A stretch of 64,000 bases of DNA from Gracilibacillus lacisalsi DSM 19029 (GTDB lineage: Bacteria > Bacillota > Bacilli > Bacillales > Amphibacillaceae), in the NCBI RefSeq assembly GCF_000377765.1, contig NZ_KB898664.1, forward strand, positions 169,489-233,488. The letters are read 5' to 3'. A program made the translations under genes and the position numbers. Of this stretch, positions 41,616 to 51,708 are shown piece after piece. Under the pieces are notes generated by a model. The model saw nothing but the letters and a program-made list of their open reading frames with translations. It searched no databases and was not told where the DNA came from. Position 1 is the first letter of the stretch. Each line of letters begins with the position of its first letter.

Positions 41616-42254
41616 ATGAATCATACAGATGTAATCAAATATCTGGATACAATAACGCCAAACCAAACTGGTTGGGGTTACCAATTAGAGGAAGAAGCGG
41701 AGCAAAATCATGTACCGATAATGGATAAACAAGGAATTGCTTTCATCCAACAATTAATTCGTCTCCATCAGCCAACCAAAATACTTGAAATTGGCACTGC
41801 AATCGGGTACTCTGCTTTAAGAATGTTAGAAGCAAAATCTGATGCCCAAATAGTCTCGATCGAAAGAAACCAGGAAATGTATGATCGGGCGGTAAAAAAT
41901 ATCCATGCGCAGAATCAAGAGGAACATATTGATGTTATTTTTGGGGATGCTTTAGAGGTAGATGAAAAAGTTGCAGCAAAAGGACCATTTCAAATGATTT
42001 TTATCGATGCAGCAAAAGGGCAATATCGCCACTTTTTCGAAAAATATGAACAAACACTTGCTGATAAAGGCATGATTGTGACTGATAACGTCCTTTTTAA
42101 AGGATGGGTTGTAACTCCTGAAGAAGCGCCGAAAAGGTTACAAAAGCTTGCAAATAAAATAGATCAGTATAATCAATGGTTATTGCAGCATCCGGCTTAT
42201 CATACTACTATTTTGCCGGTTGGAGATGGTGTGGCAATCAGTGTGAAAAAGTAA
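41616..42254 (+). CDS. Family 3 SAM-dependent O-methyltransferase (YrrM)
   Basis: 212 residues of the O-methyltransferase 3 family (PF01596). [15 protein letters not shown] (about 52-66) is the SAM-binding motif, and [14 protein letters not shown] (about 129-142) and DNVLFKGWV carry metal-binding acidic residues. In Bacillus the tRNA hydroxyuridine methyltransferase TrmR is the product of this gene (yrrM), so a role in cmo5U/mo5U modification of tRNA is likely. The U32 protease genes yrrN and yrrO, which follow in B. subtilis, are absent here; udk follows instead. Confidence 0.88.
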   Translation: MNHTDVIKYLDTITPNQTGWGYQLEEEAEQNHVPIMDKQGIAFIQQLIRLHQPTKILEIGTAIGYSALRMLEAKSDAQIVSIERNQEMYDRAVKNIHAQNQEEHIDVIFGDALEVDEKVAAKGPFQMIFIDAAKGQYRHFFEKYEQTLADKGMIVTDNVLFKGWVVTPEEAPKRLQKLANKIDQYNQWLLQHPAYHTTILPVGDGVAISVKK

Positions 42255-42271
42255 AAGTAGAGGTGCACAAC

Positions 42272-42901
42272 ATGAGTAAGAAAAAACCAGTTATAATCGG
42301 AGTTGCAGGTGGGTCGGGATCAGGGAAAACCTCTGTAACAAAAGCTATTCAAAATCGTTTTACAGATCAATCCGTGCTTGTGATTGAGCAAGATTATTAT
42401 TATAAGGATCAGTCAGATATTCCAATGGAAGAACGACTGCAAACAAACTATGATCATCCGTTAGCTTTTGATAATGATCTCTTAATTGAACATATTAAGA
42501 AGTTATTAGAGCATCAGCCAGTAGAAAAGCCGGTATATGATTACACGATCCATACTAGATCTGACGATGTGATTCCAATTGAACCAAAAGATGTTATTAT
42601 TATTGAGGGGATATTAATTCTCGATGACCCTAAGTTGATGGAATTAATGGATATAAAGGTTTTTGTTGATACAGATGCAGATTTACGTATTATTCGTCGC
42701 TTATTACGGGATATTAATGAACGAGGAAGATCGATTGACTCTGTGATTAATCAATATATCCAAACCGTACGTCCTGCACATTTACAATTTATTGAACCCA
42801 CTAAACGATATGCAGATGTCATTATTCCTGAAGGTGGACAAAACGTGGTTGCAATTGATTTATTAGCAACAAAAATCGAAAAGATATTAGAGCTTGAATA
42901 A
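42272..42901 (+). CDS. udk: Uridine kinase
   Basis: 209 residues. P-loop [12 protein letters not shown] (about 10-21) and the [11 protein letters not shown] and [13 protein letters not shown] motifs of uridine/cytidine kinases are visible. It phosphorylates uridine and cytidine in pyrimidine salvage. The ATG at 42272 follows AGAGGTG; the upstream open frame overlaps yrrM and is ignored. It lies 17 bp after yrrM. Confidence 0.94.
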   Translation: MSKKKPVIIGVAGGSGSGKTSVTKAIQNRFTDQSVLVIEQDYYYKDQSDIPMEERLQTNYDHPLAFDNDLLIEHIKKLLEHQPVEKPVYDYTIHTRSDDVIPIEPKDVIIIEGILILDDPKLMELMDIKVFVDTDADLRIIRRLLRDINERGRSIDSVINQYIQTVRPAHLQFIEPTKRYADVIIPEGGQNVVAIDLLATKIEKILELE

Positions 42902-42903
42902 AA

Positions 42904-43122
42904 ACCCAACGTTCCAATCAGGCGCTCTGCGCTTTTCTTAAATACTATAAATAAAACTATTGAAAAAAATGAAAAAATTTGAGATAGTAGTGGTTAGTAA
43001 ATAAAGCATTTACATAATGTTAAATGCTGTAAAAGAGTGTTCTTTTTTAAGCAGATATCATACAATGTAAAGGGTATTTGCATAAACTGATTCAAAGCAG
43101 TAGATTGAAGGAGTGTAGGATC
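42904..43122. other. udk-greA gap with element remnant
   Basis: AGGCGCTCTGCGCTTTTCTT at 42920-42939 resembles the 3' end of the TCTAGCTCC-type element at 20185-20402; its 5' end is missing. The rest is AT-rich, with no promoter I can name with confidence. Confidence 0.35.
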
Positions 43123-43599
43123 ATGCCAGAAGAAAAAGAGTTTTACATGACAGAAGATGGTTTGAAAAAATTAGAAGAAGAATTGGAATATTTAAAAACA
43201 GAACGAAGACAAGAAGTTGTAGAACGCATCAAAATTGCCAGAGATTTCGGTGATTTATCCGAGAACTCAGAGTATGATGCAGCTAAGGATGAACAAGCTT
43301 TCGTTGAATCTCGAATTGTACAAGTAGAAAATATGATTCGAAATGCAGTTATTATTAAGGATGAAGATGCAAACCCTGATGTTGTATCATTGGGTAGAAC
43401 CATCACATTTCAGGAATTGCCTGATGGTGAAGAAGAGAGCTACACTATCGTTGGTAGTGCAGAAGCAGATCCTTTCGAAGGAAAGATTTCCAATGATTCT
43501 CCTATCGCCAAAAGTTTATTAGGTCACTCCATTGGAGAAGAAGTGGTGGTACCGACCCCAGCTGGTGATATGAACGTAAAAATAATTAGTGTACAGTAA
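43123..43599 (+). CDS. greA: Transcription elongation factor GreA
   Basis: 158 residues. The N-terminal coiled coil (about 10-75) contains the acidic tip region [20 protein letters not shown] (about 42-61), and the C-terminal FKBP-like domain follows (GRTITFQ to the end). GreA enters the RNA polymerase secondary channel and stimulates cleavage of backtracked RNA. The ATG at 43123 follows GAAGGAG; the in-frame upstream start at 43078 has none. Confidence 0.95.
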   Translation: MPEEKEFYMTEDGLKKLEEELEYLKTERRQEVVERIKIARDFGDLSENSEYDAAKDEQAFVESRIVQVENMIRNAVIIKDEDANPDVVSLGRTITFQELPDGEEESYTIVGSAEADPFEGKISNDSPIAKSLLGHSIGEEVVVPTPAGDMNVKIISVQ

Positions 43600-43608
43600 G
43601 TTAGTAAT

Positions 43609-43645
43609 AAAAATGGATGTCTGTTAAAAATAGACATCCATTTTT
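43609..43645 (+). terminator. greA terminator
   Basis: A 14-bp perfect stem (43609-43622 with 43632-43645) ending in TTTTT. Confidence 0.92.
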
Positions 43646-43702
43646 CATTAATGAATAATATAGTGGTATGAAGCTAGTTTATCGCTCCTAGGTTAACACG
43701 CA

Positions 43703-43930
43703 TTAAATGTTAGAAGAAATTAATAACGGTTTAAGTTCTTTTTCAATGAAATATTCTTTGTTCTTAGCGAGTATAAATTGAAAGACAAGCTCTTCCGTAA
43801 CAGAACAGAATTGCAGCGTGGTGTCATCGAGAAAATGAATAAATAAGACCTGGTTCTCTTTATCATAGCTAATTGATTCAAAGGTAGTTAGTTGCCATAA
43901 ATTGCGATCAAACGTAGTCGTTCTCAACAT
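43703..43930 (-). CDS. Small KTSC-like protein (YrzA position)
   Basis: 75 residues. The pattern SISYDKENQVLFIHFLDDTT, then FQFILAKNKEYF, resembles the small beta-rich KTSC fold. It lies next to greA, near where B. subtilis has yrzA. AAGGAGCG stands before the ATG on the minus strand, so translation is likely. No function is known. Confidence 0.65.
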   Translation of the reverse strand: MLRTTTFDRNLWQLTTFESISYDKENQVLFIHFLDDTTLQFCSVTEELVFQFILAKNKEYFIEKELKPLLISSNI

Positions 43931-44098
43931 AGCACACGCTCCTTACTTTTTCTTTCATTTATTATATTCCATATCTATGGACAAACTCCTGCAAGTATGA
44001 CAAAAAAAGAAAAAAATCGATCGATTTTCCTAAAAATAGGGCTTGTCATGGTGAAAGAAAATAATCTTTAGTATAATTACGATTGGGAGGGTGGAAAA

Positions 44099-44821
44099 AT
44101 GGCGGATGAATTTGGAAGAATTACAAGAAAAGATAGGTTTGAGAAAAAAAGAACCAACACAAAAGCTATTACATGGTTAAGTATTGTTGGTGGAGTCTTA
44201 GTTATTGTGATCATTTCACTTATTGTTTTTGGTGGAGGTGATCAAGACGCACCAGTAGCCAATGATGATGAAGAAAATAATGATACAGAAGAGATCCAAG
44301 GTGAGGATCCAGATGAACATACATTAGCAGAAGACCAGGATGAATTGGAAGTGGAAGAGGAAGAATTGGAAGTAGAAGAGAATGAAACAGAAGAAGAGGA
44401 GAAGGAACAAAATAATGAAAGTGTTCAGCTTAATGAAGTAGAATCAGATGATGAAAATGTTAGTTATGCATATGAAGGAAATTGGGAGCCAATTGGTACG
44501 GAACAAGAAGAGCCTCATACGACAACATTTGAGAAAGAAACGGTTGACTGGCAGGAAATGATGAAAGCTGTGGAAGTAGCTACAAGTATTCCGACAGATG
44601 AACAGGTTACCTGGTGGTTTGGCCGAGCTGGGGATCAGAGGGTAGAAGCAACTGTTTCACCTAGATCAAATCAGTCTGAAACGTACCGTGTGACAATGCA
44701 ATGGGTGGAAGAACAAGGATGGCAACCACTCTTAGTGGAAGAACTAATTGAAAATAAACACAACGGCAATTCGAATGATAATGAAGATGGAACAGAGGAA
44801 GAAGGAACAAGTACAGAGTAG
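44099..44821 (+). CDS. yrrS: DUF1510 membrane-anchored protein (YrrS)
   Basis: 240 residues: a short basic cytoplasmic start, one membrane helix (about 24-45), a long very acidic linker rich in Glu, Asp and Asn (about 50-120), and a C-terminal extracellular DUF1510 domain with YAYEGNWEPIGTEQ and PTDEQVTWWFGRAGDQRVEA. YrrS is a sigma-controlled membrane protein of unknown role in B. subtilis. GGGAGGG precedes the ATG. mtnN starts 11 bp after the stop, whereas B. subtilis has yrrT in between. Confidence 0.88.
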   Translation: MADEFGRITRKDRFEKKRTNTKAITWLSIVGGVLVIVIISLIVFGGGDQDAPVANDDEENNDTEEIQGEDPDEHTLAEDQDELEVEEEELEVEENETEEEEKEQNNESVQLNEVESDDENVSYAYEGNWEPIGTEQEEPHTTTFEKETVDWQEMMKAVEVATSIPTDEQVTWWFGRAGDQRVEATVSPRSNQSETYRVTMQWVEEQGWQPLLVEELIENKHNGNSNDNEDGTEEEGTSTE

Positions 44822-44832
44822 GAGGATGAAAC

Positions 44833-45531
44833 ATGATAGGTATCATTGGCGCAATGGATGAAGAAGTAGAACTACTTAAGGAAAAAATGGAGATAACAGG
44901 AACAGAAAGAATTGCCAATAGTGATTTCTTTGTCGGTAAATTAGAAGGCAAAGACGTAGTATTATTAAAATCAGGTATTGGCAAAGTGAATGCTGCGATT
45001 GCTACGACTATTTTATTTGAAAGATATCAGCCTGACTATGTGATTAACACTGGATCAGCAGGTGGGTTTCATCATGACCTAGAAGTAGGGGATATTGTCA
45101 TATCGACGGAGGTAGTACATCATGATGTAGATGTAACTGCATTTGATTATGAGTATGGCCAAGTTCCGGGCTTACCTGCATTATTTCAAGCAAATCCAAT
45201 ATTAATCGAAAAAGCTATGCTCGCCGCCAAACAATTAGATGGAATAGAAGCAATGAAAGGCTTAATCAGTACGGGAGATGCATTTATGCAAGACGAAAAG
45301 AAAGTTCAATTCGTTCGTGAAAAATTCCCAGAAATGATTGCAGCAGAAATGGAAGCAGCAGCGATTGCACAGGTATGCTACCAGTACTCCAGACCATTTG
45401 TTATTATTCGAGCACTATCAGATATAGCTGGGAAAAATTCTTCGGTATCATTTGATTCCTTCCTTGAAAAAGCAGCGACAAATGCAGCGAAAATAATTAT
45501 TGATGTTGTTAGAAATACGAATAAGAAATAG
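44833..45531 (+). CDS. mtnN: 5'-methylthioadenosine/S-adenosylhomocysteine nucleosidase
   Basis: 232 residues. [12 protein letters not shown] at the N-terminus, NTGSAGG (about 76-82), [11 protein letters not shown] with the substrate-binding Glu, and RALSDIAG with the catalytic Asp identify the family. It removes adenine from MTA and SAH in the methionine cycle. GGAGGATG precedes the ATG. It ends at a bidirectional terminator shared with sigK. Confidence 0.95.
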   Translation: MIGIIGAMDEEVELLKEKMEITGTERIANSDFFVGKLEGKDVVLLKSGIGKVNAAIATTILFERYQPDYVINTGSAGGFHHDLEVGDIVISTEVVHHDVDVTAFDYEYGQVPGLPALFQANPILIEKAMLAAKQLDGIEAMKGLISTGDAFMQDEKKVQFVREKFPEMIAAEMEAAAIAQVCYQYSRPFVIIRALSDIAGKNSSVSFDSFLEKAATNAAKIIIDVVRNTNKK

Positions 45532-45556
45532 CTGTCGAAACTTCGACAGCTATTTC
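45525..45556. terminator. Bidirectional terminator, mtnN/sigK
   Basis: A 14-bp perfect stem (45525-45538 with 45543-45556) and 4-nt loop that includes both stop codons of the convergent genes. Confidence 0.9.
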
Positions 45557-46248
45557 AGTTCATTGCGGTAATACTCATGAAACACTTTCATCAAAGCTCT
45601 TTTTTCAATACGAGACACATAACTGCGCGAGATATTTAATTTTTTGGCAATTTCTCTTTGTGTTAATTCATCTGTCTTTCCTAATCCAAAACGGTCAATT
45701 ATCACTTCTTTTTCCCGTTTATCTAACACCCGTAAGTATTTTTGAATCTTTTTTAACTCCATATGCAATTGAATCGCTTCGGTAATATCTTCGTTCTCCG
45801 CTTCTAAAATATCAATCAGACTGATTTCATTTCCTTCTTTGTCTTGACCAATCGGGTCTTGTAATGATACATCTTTTTTTGTCTTTTTCATTGCTCTTAA
45901 ATGCATGAGAATTTCGTTTTCGATACATCTTGCGGCATATGTGGCTAATTTAGTCCCTTTGCCACTGGAATAGCTCTCTATGCCTTTAATAAGGCCAATG
46001 GTGCCAATCGAAATTAAGTCTTCAGCATCTTCTCCGGTATTTTCAAATTTCTTGACAATATGTGCTACTAATCTTAAGTTGTGTTCAATTAGTTTGTTGC
46101 GAGCATTTTCATCGCCTTCCTGCATTTTTTTAATCATCTCTGCTTCTTCATCTGCAGGTAGTGGTTGTGGAAAGGTATTGTTTTTTACATAGGCAACGAA
46201 AAATAAAGCTTCTTTAATAATCGCCAAAATCCCGAACAATATTGACAA
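45550..46248 (-). CDS. sigK: Sporulation sigma factor pro-SigK
   Basis: 232 residues, the late mother-cell sigma factor. Residues 1-19 form a hydrophobic pro-sequence before [11 protein letters not shown], where SpoIVFB cleaves in B. subtilis. Region 2 ([37 protein letters not shown]) and region 4 ([28 protein letters not shown]) are complete. The TTG at 46248 follows AGGAGGTG at 7-nt spacing; the frame extends 25 codons upstream without a site. The gene is continuous: there is no skin-like element splitting it. It is convergent with mtnN. Confidence 0.95.
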   Translation of the reverse strand: MSILFGILAIIKEALFFVAYVKNNTFPQPLPADEEAEMIKKMQEGDENARNKLIEHNLRLVAHIVKKFENTGEDAEDLISIGTIGLIKGIESYSSGKGTKLATYAARCIENEILMHLRAMKKTKKDVSLQDPIGQDKEGNEISLIDILEAENEDITEAIQLHMELKKIQKYLRVLDKREKEVIIDRFGLGKTDELTQREIAKKLNISRSYVSRIEKRALMKVFHEYYRNELK

Positions 46249-46391
46249 TATGACACCTCCTAGACAGACAGTAGGTATTCGCCCATATTTCATCTTATGC
46301 CGAACGTTTGTCCATTGTGTCATATGGTCAAGTTATAATTTTAGTTGATTTTTATAACGGAGTGAGTTTTTTGTCCATCATAAAACCTATA

Positions 46392-46427
46392 TAAAAAGCC
46401 TTGTGATCCTCAACGGATTACAAGGCT
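46392..46427 (-). terminator. mrp operon terminator
   Basis: A 13-bp stem with one mismatch (46397-46409 with 46415-46427) and a minus-strand T run, 10 bp beyond the mrpG stop. Confidence 0.88.
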
Positions 46428-46436
46428 AAAAATATA

Positions 46437-46778
46437 TTATTCATCTTTAAAAGAATCTGCATAGGCGTCTCTTGTATTGCCATCATGTGACCAAGGCTTC
46501 ACACCAGTTGTATGTGCTGCACGTCCGATCATATGAGCAGATACAGGAGCTGTAAGCAAAATAAAAATAATTCCTAGTATTAACTTCCCACTTACAATCC
46601 CGTGCTCGACATATAGAAAGATAAACGCACCGATCATAATACCGGAAATCCCTAATGTTGCCGCCTTAGTGGAGGCGTGCAGACGGGTGTATACATCCGG
46701 GAAGCGAATGACACCAATAGAAGCCGATAACACGAAAAATGTTCCGATCACAAGAAATAAGATAATAATGATTTGCAT
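46437..46778 (-). CDS. mrpG: Mrp antiporter subunit G
   Basis: 113 residues with three membrane helices and the family motif SIGVIRFPDVYTRLHASTKA near the N-terminus. It is the last subunit of the Na+/H+ antiporter complex. The frame is open to 46814, but the ATG at 46778 just after the mrpF stop aligns better with known MrpG starts. The ribosome site is weak, so the start is uncertain. Its C-terminus is hydrophilic and acidic. Confidence 0.88.
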   Translation of the reverse strand: MQIIIILFLVIGTFFVLSASIGVIRFPDVYTRLHASTKAATLGISGIMIGAFIFLYVEHGIVSGKLILGIIFILLTAPVSAHMIGRAAHTTGVKPWSHDGNTRDAYADSFKDE

Positions 46779-46785
46779 GATGAAT

Positions 46786-47076
46786 TCAATCGTCGTCCCT
46801 GTCAATGATAACACCCTTTTCTAAATATTTTGCTAACGCAATCGTTCCGATGAATAATAAGACGCCAATTAATAAGATAACATCATTTAAACGTGTAGTG
46901 CCAAGTAAAATCGCAACGAGACCAGCCATTCCCATCAAGTTAATCCCAATTGCATCCAATGCGACAGCTCTGTCTGGGTTAGTAGGTCCCTTGACCACGC
47001 GATATAAAAGTAAGGAAATCGATATGGTGATGACAATCATACAAACAATTGTAATCATATTGATGATATCATTCAT
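46786..47076 (-). CDS. mrpF: Mrp antiporter subunit F
   Basis: 96 residues, three helices, with RVVKGPTNPDRAVALDAIGI (about 26-45), the MrpF/MnhF signature. It overlaps mrpE by four bases and is read from the same mRNA. Confidence 0.92.
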   Translation of the reverse strand: MNDIINMITIVCMIVITISISLLLYRVVKGPTNPDRAVALDAIGINLMGMAGLVAILLGTTRLNDVILLIGVLLFIGTIALAKYLEKGVIIDRDDD

Positions 47077-47549
47077 CTTGTCACCTCCATAATCGCTTTT
47101 TCAAATGTTGTTTTTATAGCTTCAATTGCTGTTTCGTTATCATCTATATCCATTGCATGAATATAGATGGTATCATTATTCTTAGAAACAGCTACTGAAA
47201 GTGTTCCTGGAGTGAGCGAGATTAATGAGGTTAACATCGTAATTTCCCAGTTGCTTTTTAAATCAGTAGGTAAAGCAAAAATACCAGGCTTATAATCCTT
47301 ATGTGGCTTGTATACCCACTTTAATATGTCAATATTAGATATCAATAGCTCTTTTATAAAGAGGAACACCAGTTTAATCATTTTCCAGACGCGCTCCAAG
47401 TAAAACGCATCTGGAATAAACCTTCTTAACATAAATAACAGTAATGCCCCAATTATATACCCAGTCAGGAATGATACAAATGTATATGTCTCACCCAAAA
47501 ACATCCACATGATCGCGATAACTAAATTTAAGATTATTTGAAGAGGCAT
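47073..47549 (-). CDS. mrpE: Mrp antiporter subunit E
   Basis: 158 residues: two to three N-terminal helices (about 1-60) and a soluble C-terminal half with LTSLISLTPGTLSVAVS (about 108-124), the MrpE/MnhE motif. AAAGGAG precedes its ATG. It is required for full antiport in B. subtilis but is less conserved than the other subunits. Confidence 0.92.
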   Translation of the reverse strand: MPLQIILNLVIAIMWMFLGETYTFVSFLTGYIIGALLLFMLRRFIPDAFYLERVWKMIKLVFLFIKELLISNIDILKWVYKPHKDYKPGIFALPTDLKSNWEITMLTSLISLTPGTLSVAVSKNNDTIYIHAMDIDDNETAIEAIKTTFEKAIMEVTR

Positions 47550-47555
47550 AATGAT

Positions 47556-49040
47556 TTACTCCTTTAAAATAGATTCAATATAGTTTTCTGGATTCATCAA
47601 GTAGTCCCCGATTGATTCAATGCTTGGGTAAAACCATTCTGCACCAACTCCGAGTATTACCGAGAAAAAGAGCAGAAATACTACAGGCATGATAAATCCT
47701 CTTGCTGCGTTTCTATTAGGGGTAATCGATTCGTCTTTCTCTCCCCAAAAACCACGAACAAATATCCGAATTACAGATAGCAAGATCAACAGGCTTGATC
47801 CAAGACCAATGATTGCAATGATAATTCTGTCCGCTTCCATTGCACCTTGTAATAAAACAAGTTTTCCGACAAATCCGCTAAATGGTGGGATTCCTGCTAG
47901 TACAAAGGCGGAAATAAAGAACATCCAGCCGAGCAGTGGGTAATGATGGATTAATCCCCGTATTTTTCTTAAATCACTAGTACCAGCAAGGTATGCTATG
48001 GCACCAACTAATAAAAATAGCGCTGCTTTGATGATCATATCATGTACTAAATAATATACAGTCCCACTAAATCCGGTACTGTTATACACTCCGATACCGA
48101 CGAGCATAAACCCGACAGCAGGAATGATGTTATAGGCAACAACAAGTTTAATATTGTTGGTTGATAATGCACCTATCGAACCGAAAATCAAGGTGAGGGC
48201 TGCAATCCAAATAAAGAATTCGTGTGTTACATCACGCTCATGTACAAATATTAAGGAAAATACACGTAAAAGCGAATAAATCCCGACTTTAGTCAATAGG
48301 GCACCAAAAAGGGCAGAGATTACCGGATTCGGTGCAATATAGGGTCTTGGTAACCAGTAATAAAGCGGGAAGAGAGCGGCCTTTGTACCAAATACAAAGA
48401 ATAATAAGATACCGATCGTAGTCAGAATACCAGTCTGTTCAACTTCTCCAACACGCTCTGCTATTTGTGCCATATTTACTGTTCCGACTACGGAATATAA
48501 GAATGCGATCGTTGTAACAAACAACATCGATGAAAATAGGTTAATCAACACATATTTCATCGATTCCCGTAACTGTACTTTTTCCCCACCTAAAACAATC
48601 AAGCCATAAGAAGCCATTAATAACACTTCAAAGAACACGAATAGGTTAAACAAGTCACCTGTAATAAACGCACCAGATACACCGGAAATCAAAAGGAAGT
48701 AAAACGTGTAGAAATAAAATTCTTCCTGTTTTTGACTAAGTGATTGAGGTGCATAGAAGATACATGCAATTGCGACAATATTAGTAGTTAATACTAGCGT
48801 CATGGATAACATATCTGCAACTAAAACAATTCCAAATGGTGCCATCCAGTCCCCAGATTCTAATATAACAGATCCGTTTTGATGAACATAAAATAAAATA
48901 TACGCAACTACACCCGTATTGATCAATGTAAGCACTTGAGCATATACACGCACTATTTTCAACTTTTTATGAAACAGTGCGGCAAGTACACCAGCAATCA
49001 ACGGTATGACAATTGGTAAAGCTGCTAAGTTACTAATCAT
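47556..49040 (-). CDS. mrpD: Mrp antiporter subunit D
   Basis: 494 residues, about 14 helices, homologous to NuoM/N of complex I. It has ALFPLYYWLPRPYIAPNPVI with the conserved Lys and Pro in helix 7 and GALLTKVGIYSLLRVFSLIF with the next Lys. MrpD is one of the two proton-translocating modules. It overlaps mrpC by eight bases and has AGGGGTAACG before the ATG. Confidence 0.95.
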   Translation of the reverse strand: MISNLAALPIVIPLIAGVLAALFHKKLKIVRVYAQVLTLINTGVVAYILFYVHQNGSVILESGDWMAPFGIVLVADMLSMTLVLTTNIVAIACIFYAPQSLSQKQEEFYFYTFYFLLISGVSGAFITGDLFNLFVFFEVLLMASYGLIVLGGEKVQLRESMKYVLINLFSSMLFVTTIAFLYSVVGTVNMAQIAERVGEVEQTGILTTIGILLFFVFGTKAALFPLYYWLPRPYIAPNPVISALFGALLTKVGIYSLLRVFSLIFVHERDVTHEFFIWIAALTLIFGSIGALSTNNIKLVVAYNIIPAVGFMLVGIGVYNSTGFSGTVYYLVHDMIIKAALFLLVGAIAYLAGTSDLRKIRGLIHHYPLLGWMFFISAFVLAGIPPFSGFVGKLVLLQGAMEADRIIIAIIGLGSSLLILLSVIRIFVRGFWGEKDESITPNRNAARGFIMPVVFLLFFSVILGVGAEWFYPSIESIGDYLMNPENYIESILKE

Positions 49041-49371
49041 TTTCGTTACCCCTCAATTTTTCCATATTGTCTGTTCCATTCTCTTTAGACGCTCTATACG
49101 CAAGTACTAATAAAAGACTTGTTACACCGAAACTGATTACAATGGAAGTCAGAATCAGTGCCTGTGGTAATGGATCTGCATAATGTTCGATATCGTAATC
49201 GAGGATAGGGGGAGCACCTGTTTTTAGTTCCCCCATTGTTAATATAAACAAGTGTGCACCGTGTGAAATTAGTGCAGTCCCTATAATTATTCGAAGCATT
49301 TGTTTCTGTAGCAAGTTATAAACACCTGCTGTGAACAATACGCCTGCAAGAATCGACATGATTAGTTCCAT
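49033..49371 (-). CDS. mrpC: Mrp antiporter subunit C
   Basis: 112 residues, three helices, NuoK-like, with VYNLLQKQMLRIIIGTALIS and the DPLPQALILTSIVISFG motif. Its ATG abuts the mrpA stop, and its AAGGAGG lies in the last codons of mrpA. In known operons mrpB stands between A and C, but there is no room for it here. Confidence 0.93.
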   Translation of the reverse strand: MELIMSILAGVLFTAGVYNLLQKQMLRIIIGTALISHGAHLFILTMGELKTGAPPILDYDIEHYADPLPQALILTSIVISFGVTSLLLVLAYRASKENGTDNMEKLRGNEND

Positions 49372-51708
49372 TTATTCTGCCTCCTTCTTGTTGCGTAATT
49401 TAATTAATCCGTAAATAGCAAACGCAGCAATTCCTAATACTACTATTTCAAATAAGGTATCAATGCCACGCATATCGACTAAGATAACGTTGACGACGTT
49501 ATCCCCACCTCCCAGTTTATAAGAGGTTTCTAAGAAATAATCTGAAATCTTATCAAATAGCTTTGTACTATGAGCAGAGATTGCTACTACTGTCATCAAA
49601 GTACCGAAAGCTACAGAGATTACAATATTAATTAATTTTTGTGATGCTTTTTCTGTTCGTTCACGTAAATTCGGTAAATGATAGAAACATAACAGGAATA
49701 ATGCAACGGTAATGGTCTCTACCACTAATTGTGTTAACGCAAGATCTGGCGCCCGGTATACCACAAATAATAAGGCTAAACCGTATCCGACAACACCTAA
49801 TATTAGAATCGCTGCAATTTTGTTTCTTGTAAAGATCGTACAGATAGCAGCAACAGCCATTGTTAAGGCAATTAATATTTCATGTACTGTAATTTCAGCA
49901 AGTCCAGTTGTATCGAAAGCAAATCCATCTGTAATCCATAGCACCCCGAAGCTGCACACTAAAATAGCAACTAAAATCAGTGCCATATAAAGACGCAGTG
50001 AACCAGTCATATACAGATTAGTAATTTTAGCAGATGCCTTCTCTGACTGATCTACTAAAAAGTCATAGACTTTGTTGAAGCTTAATTTGCCAGGGAAGAA
50101 GCTGTAAATGCTATTCCAAGATTTTCTCGTGAAAGCAAGTACGGCACCAACACCTACTACAATTAATGACATGTAAAGTGGAGTTATCCAACCATGCCAG
50201 AATTCAACATGCTTTGCTTTCATAGGCTGACCATAAATCGCTTCTGCGGTATGAGCAAGGAAAGTGCTATTCACCAGATTAGGGAAGATTCCAATGATAA
50301 CAACTCCTAATACTAAAATAATTGGTGAAACAAGCATACCAATTGGTGCTTCATGTGGCTTCATCTTAAGCTGATCTAACTTCTTCTCCCCCATAAATGT
50401 TCCAAAGACAAGATACATGGAATATACAAATGTAAAAATACTGCCGAACACAGCTAAATAGGGAATCGCTTGAGCTAATACATTGGCAAAAGCGATTGAT
50501 GATTCATGTATCTCTAATGATGCATCGAAAAACATTTCTTTACTGTAAAACCCATTTAGGAATGGTAACGGCACACCTGCCATTGAGAATGTCCCAAAAA
50601 ACGCTAAGGTGGCAGAAATAGGCATTAAAGTAGCCAATCCCCCTAAACGGCGAATATCACGAGTACCTGTTTCATGATCGACGATACCTGCAATCATAAA
50701 TAAGCTACCTTTAAATGTAGCGTGGTTTAGAATATGGAATACAGCAGCAAATATCGCTACACTTGTGCCAAATCCTAGCATCGACATAATCATACCCAAC
50801 TGACTGATCGTAGAAAAAGCAAGTATTCCCTTTAGATCTGTTTGCCGAACAGCCATATATGAACCCCAGACAAGCGTCAGGATTCCGATTCCACTGACAA
50901 ATACGAAAAACCAATCACTACCTGAAAAGATTGGTGTAAATCGAGCTACAAGGAATATCCCCGCCTTAACCATTGTGGCAGAGTGCAAATACGCACTTAC
51001 TGGAGTTGGTGCTTCCATTGCATCTGGTAACCAAATGTGAAAAGGAAATTGAGCAGACTTTGTAAAAGCCCCTAATAATACTAGCGCTAAAATTAAGCCA
51101 AAATATTCGCTAGATAGAATTACATCTGCTTGTTCCATCATTGCTTGAATACTTGTTGTTTCGGTTATAATAGATAACAGGATAAAACCACCAAGCATAC
51201 TTAAACCACCAAACACGGTAATAAGCATGGATTTCAAGGCACCATATCGAGATCCTTCTCTATAATTCCAATAACCAATTAACAGGAATGATGAAATCGA
51301 GGTAAGTTCCCAAAATGAATAGAGAACAAATACGTTATCTGATAGGACAACCCCAAACATGGCAGTCATAAAAAGCAGGAGATAAACGTAAAATTGATCC
51401 AATCTTTCTGATTTGTGTAAATAAAAAATGGAATAAAATGTGACTAATGTTCCAATTCCACTAATCAATAAGACAAACAATAAACTTAACCCATCCAAAT
51501 AAAAATCTAATCCAATATTGAGAGACGGGATCCAGTTGTACGATTGACTAACTGGTGAAAAGTCATTCCCTACGTGTGGAACGAAATAAATAAATACTGC
51601 TAATGGAGCTAAAAGGACAAAATAGCCAGTATGAATTTTTTCCTTCCATTTGCTAAAGAATGGGATAAAAATCGCCAGCAAAACTGGCAAAAATACTGCA
51701 AATAACAT
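49372..51708 (-). CDS. mrpA: Mrp antiporter subunit A
   Basis: 778 residues, about 20 helices. The NuoL-like part has FPFHIWLPDAMEAPTPVSAYLHSATMVKAG (about 218-247). The C-terminal part has the MrpA-specific domains with LALTQLVVETITVALFLLCF and the final GGGDNVVNVILVDMRGIDTL (about 737-756), so the protein is complete. It is slightly shorter than the roughly 800 residues usual for MrpA. The complex exchanges Na+ for H+ and gives alkali and salt tolerance. No MrpB domain is fused to its end. Confidence 0.95.
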   Translation of the reverse strand: MLFAVFLPVLLAIFIPFFSKWKEKIHTGYFVLLAPLAVFIYFVPHVGNDFSPVSQSYNWIPSLNIGLDFYLDGLSLLFVLLISGIGTLVTFYSIFYLHKSERLDQFYVYLLLFMTAMFGVVLSDNVFVLYSFWELTSISSFLLIGYWNYREGSRYGALKSMLITVFGGLSMLGGFILLSIITETTSIQAMMEQADVILSSEYFGLILALVLLGAFTKSAQFPFHIWLPDAMEAPTPVSAYLHSATMVKAGIFLVARFTPIFSGSDWFFVFVSGIGILTLVWGSYMAVRQTDLKGILAFSTISQLGMIMSMLGFGTSVAIFAAVFHILNHATFKGSLFMIAGIVDHETGTRDIRRLGGLATLMPISATLAFFGTFSMAGVPLPFLNGFYSKEMFFDASLEIHESSIAFANVLAQAIPYLAVFGSIFTFVYSMYLVFGTFMGEKKLDQLKMKPHEAPIGMLVSPIILVLGVVIIGIFPNLVNSTFLAHTAEAIYGQPMKAKHVEFWHGWITPLYMSLIVVGVGAVLAFTRKSWNSIYSFFPGKLSFNKVYDFLVDQSEKASAKITNLYMTGSLRLYMALILVAILVCSFGVLWITDGFAFDTTGLAEITVHEILIALTMAVAAICTIFTRNKIAAILILGVVGYGLALLFVVYRAPDLALTQLVVETITVALFLLCFYHLPNLRERTEKASQKLINIVISVAFGTLMTVVAISAHSTKLFDKISDYFLETSYKLGGGDNVVNVILVDMRGIDTLFEIVVLGIAAFAIYGLIKLRNKKEAE

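Noticed and set aside
49372-51708. MrpB fused to MrpA
   Set aside because: The protein ends with the normal MrpA terminal motif and is no longer than usual, so there is no room for an MrpB domain.
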